From positions 1 to 64,000 of the forward strand of contig JAOTON010002239.1 in assembly GCA_034440635.1 (NCBI GenBank): a DNA stretch of 64,000 nt. Direction: 5' to 3'. The position numbers and the translations under genes were made by a program. Origin of the DNA: Lepas anatifera. Taxonomy: Eukaryota > Arthropoda > Thecostraca > Lepadidae. This document shows positions 1 through 8,157 of the stretch, piece by piece (within the stretch, counting starts at the first letter, position 1; each line of letters starts with the position of its first letter). The notes beneath the pieces are model-generated. The model saw nothing but the letters and a program-made list of their open reading frames with translations, ran no database searches and was not told the origin of the DNA.

Positions 1-112
1 CTGCGGCGCTGAGCCTCCCCCTGCAGCGCTGAGGCCTCCCCTTGCAGCGCTGAGCCTCCCCTGCAGCGCTGAGCCTCCCCTGCAGCGCTGAGCCTCCCCT
101 GCGTCCCGGCAG
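1..112 (+). repeat. 19-bp tandem repeat just upstream of an EDEM1 exon
   Basis: About five units of roughly 19 bp (core GCAGCGCTGAGCCTCCCC) run directly into the acceptor ending at 112 (CCCGGCAG). Each unit contains a pyrimidine-rich stretch followed by TGCAG, so every copy resembles a 3' splice site. The array is intronic and is cut by the window edge, so its full length is unknown. Confidence 0.8.
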
Positions 113-3100
113 GCGCGGTGTGCCGGAGGACGGCGCGCCGGGAGACGTGTGCCTCCGGGGCAGGCTCCCTGGTGCTGGAGTTCGGCCTGCTCAGTCGGCT
201 GCTGGGGATCCCGTGTTCGAGCGGAGCGCCCGCCGCGCCGTCGACATTCTGTGGGGGCTGCGTTCCCAGGTTACCGGACTGACTGGTCAGTGCAAATCAC
301 ATGTCGTACGCATTTCTGGACTTGATGTAGAGGTTGGCGTTCTGTTCTCCCCCGAGCTCCCCATGGCCATTTGTATGATGGTTTTAGCAAACCTGTGACG
401 TGAACCGACTCCTGGCAGCCACGAATTCTTCTGTATTGTGGCTGATTTTTCAGCCGCCTCTGCCAGAAGTGTACTTTCATCGGGGTTTGACATGGAGGGT
501 TACGGGGCTTTGTTGAAAGGCTAGGGGCTGGAAGCTCATTAATTTGTATGTTAAAAAATATGTGTAGATATTTTCCGACGAAGCCCCCGGTGATCGGCAT
601 GGCGCCAGTAGCCGTACTCTGGTCGGTGTTTGTCGAACGATGTGCGCGGCTGGTAGGAAACACGGTGAACGTGGACAGCGGCCGCTGGACCAGCAACCTC
701 TCCGGCCTCGGCGCCGGCATGGACTCCTTCTACGAGTACCTGCTGAAGGCCTTCATCATGTTCGGCCGCTCCGAGGACTACGCCCGGTTCCAGGAGGATC
801 TACTCCAAAGTGAAAATCTTCATGCGAAGGGGGTAAGCTTATACTTGCAGATGACAGTGTTTCGTACCTAGTTATCTATTTCCCCGCCCTCATATTGGAG
901 TAATAATCAGATAGGCTATCCATATTGTTAATCAGGTATCAGATAGAGATGTGGTTTCAGTTCCCAGGCATGAAGCTGTGTATATAATCAACAGATCCGA
1001 TTCTCCCGTATTATTTTATTTTCCTTGCATCCATTCCTGTTGCTTCCCTGCAAATCTCAAAGCAGACCACTTAGTCTAGACTCTCCGCCCCGGCAGGAGG
1101 GCGCGCTGCAACAGCGGCACGGGCGACCACCCGCTGTACGTGAACGTCGACATGACCAGCGGCGACACGCTGACCAGCTGGGTGGACAGCCTGCAGGCGG
1201 CCTTCCCGGCGCTGCAGGTGCTGGCCGGGGACGTGGAGGAGGCCATCTGCCACCACGCGCTTTTCTACGCCATCTGGAAACGGTAAATTGTCCTGTGAAG
1301 TGAGGGGGGCTTGGAGGGGATAAACCCAGTGTGAGAGGAGAAAGAAGAAAACAGGACTGCGAATGTAGAAATACAGGCAGAAGCACAGTAGAGGGATAGT
1401 GGTAGCGGGCTGAATGGTGGGCTGTGTGTAACAGCGGATGTGTTTCGTGTTGCCAGGTACGGCGCGCTGCCAGAGCGATTCAACTGGCAGCGGCGCCAGC
1501 CGGACGTCCTCTTCTACCCGCTGCGGCCCGAGCTGGCCGAGAGCACCTACTTCCTCTATCAGGTAACCATGGTGCTCACGAGAGCACCTACTTTCTCTAC
1601 CAGGTAACCGTGGTGCTCGCGAGAGGCACCTACTTCCTCTACCAGATAACCATGGTGCTCACGTGAGCTCCCTCTTCCTCTACCAGGTAACCATGGTGCT
1701 CGCGAGAGCACCTACTTCCTCTACCAGGGTAACCGTGGTGCTCACGAGAGCACCTACTTCCTCTACCAGGGTAACCATGGTGCTCACGTGAGCACCTACT
1801 TCCTCTACCAGGTAACCGTGGTGCTCACGAGAGCACCTACTTCCTCTACCAGGTAACCATGGTGCTCGCGAGAGCACCTACTTCCCTCTACCAGGGTAAC
1901 CGTGGTGCTCACGAGAGCACCTACTTCCTCTACCAGGTAACCATGGTGCTCGCGAGAGCTCCCTCTTGCATCTACCAGGTGAACAGGCTGGCACTTATTT
2001 CCCTTTGTAATGTAAACAAGCTATGCACGAGAACACGTACTTGCTTCATCAGGTAAATAGGCTACTCACGAAAGCACCTACCCCCTGTACAAGATCAACA
2101 ATTACTTTGACAAGTAAACAGGCTTCTCACGAGAGCATTTCTTCATTTACTTGGCAAACGAGCTACTAGGCAGAGACATACTTCCCTTTGCCAGGTAAGC
2201 GGGCTAGGCATGGCAGCGCCTGCCTCGTTCTCCCGGTAAACAGACTACTTCCTCTATCAGCTAAAGAGGCTGGTGATGTGAGAGCCTCTCTCTGAACCAG
2301 ATTACCCGGGTGCTTTCATGAGAACATTTCCCTTTTGTACCAGTTACTGATTGGCACGATGGGATTTTCAGCTGGCTTTCCTTGAGCCTCTGTGCTGGTA
2401 GGGAGTGGCGAAACATGCAGCCTAGCTCTCATACGTGCTGAACTGCAATCCTCTCTGCGTGCTAGTCGGCTGGGCTGGCGGATTTGTGATAGTGACGTCA
2501 TGACGAATCCCTAAGCCCGTAGTCGTTCGTATGATTCCTAGCCGTGCCCAGCCTTTGCCTTTACTACCAGCGTCCCTCTGTTGGGGTTCCAGGCCACCAA
2601 GAACCCATTCTACTTACACGTGGGCCGGGAGCTGGTGCAGAGCCTTAACCGGCACGCGCGCGCCCGCTGCGGCTACGCCACCCTCCACAACGTGCTCGAC
2701 AAGAGCCAGGAAGACCGCATGGAGAGCTTCTTCCTCAGCGAAACCTGCAAGTACCTGTACCTGGTGAGTAGCGCACGACGCCCGAATGTATTTATTGGCT
2801 CCCATCACTCCCTCGGTAAGCGTTCCAATGGTCAACGTCGCAATCATATTCCTCTTCCTGAACAGTTCTTAGAAAGGAGACAAAAATCCAAAGTGAATGT
2901 GACCGGTCCTGTGCTTTGCGCCACAGTTTCCATCAAGCTGCCTGGTCATGCATAGTTAGAACAGTGTATGGCCGTATGTCATCTTGTTGGGCGCGTGGTC
3001 GATAACGCACGACTCTGCGCCTCAGCTGTTCGACGAGAACAACTACATCAATCGTAACCCGATGAAGTACCTGTTCACGACGGAGGGCCACCTGCTGCCC

Positions 3101-4067
3101 CTGCGGACCGAGCACCTCCGGAAGCCGTGGGACCCCCCGGAGCCTGCGCCGCACTCCAACGTCTCCGCCACGGTCAGTGAGGTGGGGAAGGGCTTGTGTC
3201 GGGGCTCTCAGTCAGCCTGGCGGCGCAGGGACGTCTTAGCAATTGTAATGTCGGAACACAGCGCAGCTCGCTGGTAGTACGCGGCCTGAGCTGGGGTGGA
3301 TATGGTGGGCGGATCTGACTATCGAGACTGAGGAGAGGCGAGTGGGTCCGGCATTGGATGGAGGGGAGGTGTGTTCGCTGCTGTGTTTTCCCTGTTTTGG
3401 AACATTTACCTGGTATGCAGGCCCCTATGTAAGTTTTTCTGTTAGATTAACGTATAACGTGCCGGCGGCCGCTTTTTTAGAGGATTTTGAGGATTAGTTT
3501 TGGCTCAACCGTTAGTGAACTCTAAATTTTTACTGGTATGCAGCGCGAGAGAACGTATATATGTCTTACTCATTTCTTATATGTATCCATGGGAACTGCT
3601 TGAGCTTTTGTTAGGGAACACGACCAAGCCCAGCATTGTGATTAAACTTACGGTACATTGATCGTTGTCACATGAAGCATCTTCGCGTATCGCGGGAACC
3701 GCCTCACTGTGAGGGTGGGTCTGAGTTGCATTGTTTGGGGGGAGGGAGGGTGACCATTTAAAATCCGCAACGGGGAAGGACAAAAATGATGAGAGCCACT
3801 ACTAAAACATCTGCGTGCGCTCTTTAGTGTTCGGTCATCCCTGCGGACCGGACTGACGTCACACGGTGTGTTTCAGTGTTCTACCATCCCGCCGGACCGG
3901 ACTGACGTCACACGGTGTGTTTCAGTGTTCTACCATCCCGCCGGACCGGACTGACGTCACACGGTGTGTTTCAGTGTTCGGCCATCCCTCCGGAACGGAC
4001 GCTCTCCCTTCCTCTGCGCCAGCCGTACCTGCACCAACTCTTCCAGGCCGTTGGTGTTGTCACGTGA
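113..4067 (+). CDS. EDEM1: EDEM1-like ER degradation-enhancing alpha-mannosidase, 3' part, with frame breaks
   Basis: GH47-family ER lumen protein that acts on misfolded N-glycoproteins in ER-associated degradation. Seven exons are inferred from homology and GT/AG sites: 113-285, 657-832, 1097-1282, 1457-1562, 2593-2763, 3026-3172 and 3975-4067 (TGA). Key GH47 residues are visible: Glu in SLVLEFG (178-180), Asp in [12 protein letters not shown] (722-724), Glu in LRPELAES (1530-1532) and the FTTEGH motif near 3073-3090. [29 protein letters not shown] and [18 protein letters not shown] are near-identical to vertebrate EDEM1, and the C-terminal pattern CxxxPPERxxSLPL matches that paralogue rather than EDEM2 or EDEM3. 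The signal anchor and N-terminus lie outside the window. Three single-base indels interrupt the expected frame: one extra G at 140-142, one missing G at 204-207, and one extra base near 792-798. Splice phases agree only if these are discounted, so sequencing error or a very young pseudogene are the alternatives. Confidence 0.9.
1541..2060 (+). repeat. Splice-donor minisatellite in EDEM1 intron
   Basis: About eleven units of 41-44 bp begin inside the exon ending at 1562 and continue into the intron. Each unit repeats the last exon codons (AGCACCTACTTCCTCTACCAG) with the donor GTAACC and a short intron piece (TGGTGCTCACGAG). Some units read CAGGGTAACC or CAGATAACC. From 1965 the units decay (CCAGGTGAAC near 1975, CAGGTAAATAG near 2052, CCAGGTAAGC near 2190) and are last recognisable near 2330. 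The intron closes at the acceptor at 2591-2592. Confidence 0.9.
3173..3827 (+). other. Last EDEM1 intron, non-repetitive part
   Basis: This is the intron between the exon ending at 3172 (donor GTCAGT) and the acceptor copies from 3827 on. I see no coding exon or transposon in it. Confidence 0.6.
3828..3974 (+). repeat. Three exact-period 49-bp copies of the EDEM1 terminal acceptor
   Basis: Units start at 3828, 3877 and 3926, and the genuine last exon starts at 3975, a constant 49-bp spacing. Each unit begins like the exon (TGTTC..CCATCCC..CCGG) and ends with the acceptor GGTGTGTTTCAG. The junction before the first unit is TCTTTAG. There are thus four consecutive candidate acceptors. Only the last is followed by the conserved C-terminal coding sequence. 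Confidence 0.92.
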
Positions 4068-5173
4068 CACACGCCCGCCGCTTAGCTCCGGAGGTCACGT
4101 GACCTTTGCTGCGTGGTGATGGTCACGGGTCTCGGTCCAGTAGAATAGTCCAGCGGGGGCTGCATGCCTCCGGTACATATCTGAAAATCCCCTATGGGAT
4201 TTATCGGGATGCATGAAATACTGGATACCAGTGAAACGCGCTGACAGCGGACGGTTGAGACGTTGGTTTGCACGTGTGGAGTTAGCCAAGATGGAGAGAG
4301 TGAGAGGCTGGTTTATGTGGTGGTGGTTCGAAGGGGTGTGCTGCGCTGTGTTTAGCAGCCTAAAGAGTGTGGGCTACCGAACGACTTGCTCATTGTTCCA
4401 TATTCCCTACACGTGAATCAAATGATAGTTTATATATTGAACCCTGGCCTATTACGGCATTTGTGATACTGATATACAAACCACGTCGCGTTGCAGTGGG
4501 GGGGGCGTTGTGGGAATAACTATTTGTTGTAGGTCGGGCGTGCTAGGTCAGGAAAGCGTCCGTTTTTGAGTGAGCTGTGCGAAGTGACAGCAAGCTGGGA
4601 GATGTGAGCCTGCTGCCTTTGCCTGTGGCTGGTGATGCGTGCTGGGCCAGAGCAGCTGGTGGCTGTTAGATCTGTTGCAACCCTGCCGACGCCGAGCAGG
4701 GCCAAATCAGCTCCGCCCGCCGCGCAGCCCGTGTTCGGATGCGACTTTTGGATAGTTTTGTACGGTTTCGCATACAAAAGGTAAATCAGGTCGGATAAGT
4801 GCAAGTGAAATTGTTCATTACGTCTGACGGTACGGTGAAAACGATGTATTTTATAGCTTGCGCGTGAATATGCGGGAAATAGATCTGTGGGTATCGCTTA
4901 TGTATTTGATGTCAGTTCCCGCATTCGCACCCACCGATGGGCAGAGTGCGCTCAAGGCTTTACAAATCAAAGTGCCTTGTCCGCGCTTATGATAACAAAT
5001 ATGACAGGACGAATACATTTTGCGAAGATTTTCCAGTGGTTTTACTCTGGAATTTGCTATCATTATATGTTGTCTGGCGGTGCTTGTAACATCGAAGCAC
5101 GAGTGAAGTGGAACGGACCAGCTGTCCCCTACTCTAATGCACGGATCAGAGAGGGGTATTCCAAAACAAAGAT
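4068..5173. other. Intergenic, downstream of EDEM1
   Basis: No convincing gene was found. The short open frames here have no recognisable domain and no splice-phase logic. I did not find a clear AATAAA close to the EDEM1 stop. Confidence 0.5.
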
Positions 5174-5181
5174 GTTTTCTA

Positions 5182-5446
5182 CATAGGCGGATCCAGGATT
5201 GCCGGTCGGGGGGCACCTTCCCGGGGGCGCCATCCGGACCGGGGGGCGCCATCCGGACCAGGGGGCGCCACTTATGACCGGCAAAAGCTATCAGGTGGGC
5301 CCCAAATCCTATCGGTGGGCGCCGACTTTCGCATCCTGGGGGGGGAGGTGGGAAGCGACATTTCAGGGGGCGCCATCGACCTTTCAGGGGGCGCCGAGGG
5401 TCGATCGGGGGGGCACGTGCCCCCTTGCCCCCTGGATCCGCCTATG
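5182..5446. mobile_element. hAT-like MITE with 8-bp target duplication
   Basis: Terminal inverted repeats CATAGGCGGATCCAGG and CCTGGATCCGCCTATG bound a 265-bp GC-rich element with no coding capacity. It is flanked on both sides by a perfect 8-bp direct repeat, GTTTTCTA (5174-5181 and 5447-5454). An 8-bp duplication is characteristic of hAT transposons. The interior has short tandem GGGGGCGCCATCCGGACC-type units. Confidence 0.85.
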
Positions 5447-5910
5447 GTTTTCTAAACATCCGATGCCTTATTCTACCCCCTCCCCCGACCGTACAACATA
5501 TATGAATTACCGCCCACTCGAGAGAAGGTACCGGGCCGAAATTTTGTTAGCGGGTGGAATGAACGTGGAAATCGTAAAAGCTGACCACTAGTGCCTGATC
5601 CAGGCCGATGCCTGAGAGGGGGTGCCTAAAGTGAACTCCCTCTTTGGACTCATTGTGTCAAGTCCAAAGAACCCATATCGGGAACGGACTTGTCAACCCA
5701 TGTGGCAATGAGTCTGCGTTCAGAACTCGCGGCTACACGAGTTGACTAACCTTCTCTGCGACATGTACGTCCTTAAGCTGCTCGTGTATCCGGGGTATTT
5801 TATCTCGTGTATATTTTGCTCTTTTTGGGTTGCTCTGGCTCCCTCTAAGGGTAAAAGGTCAGCTACGTTGACTTTGGGTGCTTTGTATCTGTCTTTCCCT
5901 TGTCGGCTCA

Positions 5911-6134
5911 CATAGGCACCGGAACTAGGGGGTTAGGGGCGGCTGGGCCCCCCAACTTTCGGACTGGAGGCAGTGTCCCCAACCCTCAAAATTGGATTGG
6001 GGGCAGTGCCCCCAACTTTGAGCAGATTCCGGACTTTTTCCGTTTTCAAACCAAGTGGTAGGTCAAATCATATTTCACCTCACCAGCGGTGACAAAATTG
6101 CCCCCTCCAACTTCGAAAAGTTTCTATGCCTATG
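5911..6134. mobile_element. Possible degraded MITE
   Basis: The left edge CATAGGCACCGGAAC and right edge TTTCTATGCCTATG form a weak inverted pair around sequence with repeated CCCCCAACTTT blocks. I could not find a matching target duplication, so this is tentative. Confidence 0.25.
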
Positions 6135-6439
6135 TTGCCTGGCCATGTGAACGGCCAGGGGCTCGAGAGTGTAGCCATGTGCTCGAGGCGTCAAAACGCG
6201 ATATAGGGAGAAACTAGTGAAAGCAGGCTATCATTGTGGGAAGTAATTCTCTACTTCTTTGCTACCAAATTAAGAAGACAACAGTGGCGCTCAAATTACA
6301 AGCAATGCTTGTTAGGAAATCTCCCAAGCGTGTTGTTTTGGTTCATCATCGGGCGAGGAGGCCGGTCTTCATCTATCAAATGAATTTAAAGGTCTCCCTA
6401 CATATTTCGTTTGCATCAGTTTTGGTTTATATTTTTTAT

Positions 6440-6545
6440 TAGGCAGTGATCCAAATCCATTGAGGGGTTTTTCTCCTGCTGGAGATCTTCACTGGGACTA
6501 GAGCTCAATGGACCAACAGTTACTGAATAAAGGTAATCTGATCAA
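6440..6545 (+). repeat. Dispersed retroposon-tail-like repeat, copy 1
   Basis: About 100 bp (AGGCAGTGATCCA ... ACTGAATAAAGGTAATC TGATCA) aligns with 9975-10070 inside a TSEN2 intron. The conserved end CTGAATAA..TAATC.GATCA suggests the 3' end of a retroposed family. The family is unknown to me. Confidence 0.5.
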
Positions 6546-6820
6546 AAGGTGTCTTGAATATGATATCATCAGAATAGAGAGAGTATCTATATTTATATTT
6601 TATATTCCCTTTGCTTTTTGTTTATATTTGAAATCTGGTTGGTTTGAATCCAACCCTGGATGATATTCTTTTCCGCTAATCATCTTACCTTTTAGTCATT
6701 TGTTCTGCTCAGCTGTGTACCTAGTACATCAAACAGCTTATTATTACTGCCTTCCATGGAGAGTGAGATAATGCATGGGATTTACCTATAAATATTTTTC
6801 AATGATTGCTTTAGCCTTAA

Positions 6821-8062
6821 CCCTATTTCCGGCAGGGGGGCTAATATTGCCCCCCTAAGGTTTTTCAAGAATATCTCCGAAACGGCTTGCGATAGAACTT
6901 TGAAACTTCCTGACTTTTCCTAAAACTAGTACAGGCAGGTTTTCTGAAATTTTCAAGATTATATATTTACCAGGGGCGGAGCTATGGCTGGGTTTTTGGG
7001 GAGGTTCTATCCACAAACCAAGTATTATCGTATGCGATGGGTTTTTTGTAAAAGGAAGCCGTCTCTGCTGATCCTGATACCAGTTATATGGTTTTATTAT
7101 ATCCTTTTTTATGTGAGATGATAGTGCATTCACAATTGTCACTATTTGTATTCATCAGGGGCGGTTACAGCAGTTCAAAATGGGGGAATGTTATCAAGAA
7201 GGACTAAACGTTAGTAAGTGAGAAGACTGCTTATAGCCGTGCTAGGGCGAATACAATTGGGTATATGAAAATTCAAAATAGTTATAACCAAATTCTAGAT
7301 TACCAGAGGCGTGTCCAGTCACTACACATTTTCAAAATGCATATTCCCAGCCAGTATCACCGCCGCGACTCAATATCATTGTATATTAAAAATGTGTTTC
7401 CAATCACCCCCACCCGCCCCCCACGACGAGAGTCCTTGATCCGCCTATGTCACCCCCTTTCCCAGAGCTGCCATGGGAGGGTAAAAATTATCAGAAATAA
7501 ATTTCAACTAGTCGAGGGACTAATATACTCATGCATACCACTCGCATATTGTTGGGATGTATTTTACCCCACTTTTTTACCTTACTGCATCCGCCCCTGA
7601 TGAGTTTTTCACTTTTTTTCATTTATTTATGTGTCAAAGATGCCAAGCAGTATATCACGGCTTCTAATCTGCGTAACAAAAACTTTTTAGGTTGTATATA
7701 TTTCCCCTCATAGTCCTGGTCCTGGAACTGCCATTGAATTTCAAATTTTTGCGTAACTCGAGTATATGACAATTTTGGGTCAATTATTTGTAAATCTGAA
7801 TTAGTTTTGTGAAAATCGTACAACAGAGACAAGGGTTATGGAAAATCTAAAAAATACACAAAAATTGTATATTTTGCACGACTTTGTCCTTAAAAATCAA
7901 AATTTTGAAATTTTCTTTTTTCAAAATAAAGTTTAGAGTCAGGGGAATCTATAGCACTTTGAATTTTCAAAATCGGCCGGTTAGATTACGAGATCTTAGG
8001 GGGGGGCCGATATTGCCCCCCTGCCGGAAATAGGGGTAGCCGGGAGCCTGACGGAAATAGGG
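6821..8062. mobile_element. Non-autonomous piggyBac-like element in TTAA
   Basis: A 1242-bp segment is flanked by TTAA at 6817-6820 and 8063-8066. It starts CCCTATTTCCGGCAGG and ends CGGAAATAGGG. Insertion at TTAA with CCC..GGG termini is the piggyBac hallmark. Just inside the left end is a hairpin, GGGGGGC-TAATATT-GCCCCCC; the right end has a matching G-run/C-run hairpin and a second copy of the terminal motif at about 8013-8034. There is no transposase frame, so it is a non-autonomous derivative about 80 bp upstream of the first TSEN2 coding exon. Confidence 0.65.
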
Positions 8063-8157
8063 TTAAGCCCAGATAAATCATCATTCATACAATTTGATTT
8101 GCTCTTGTGCTGCTTGATAAAAGGTGTGTTCTGTTTTCTTCAGATTTTTGCAACAGC

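Noticed and set aside
1680..1877. 65-codon repeat protein on the minus strand
   Set aside because: It is an antisense reading of the donor minisatellite.
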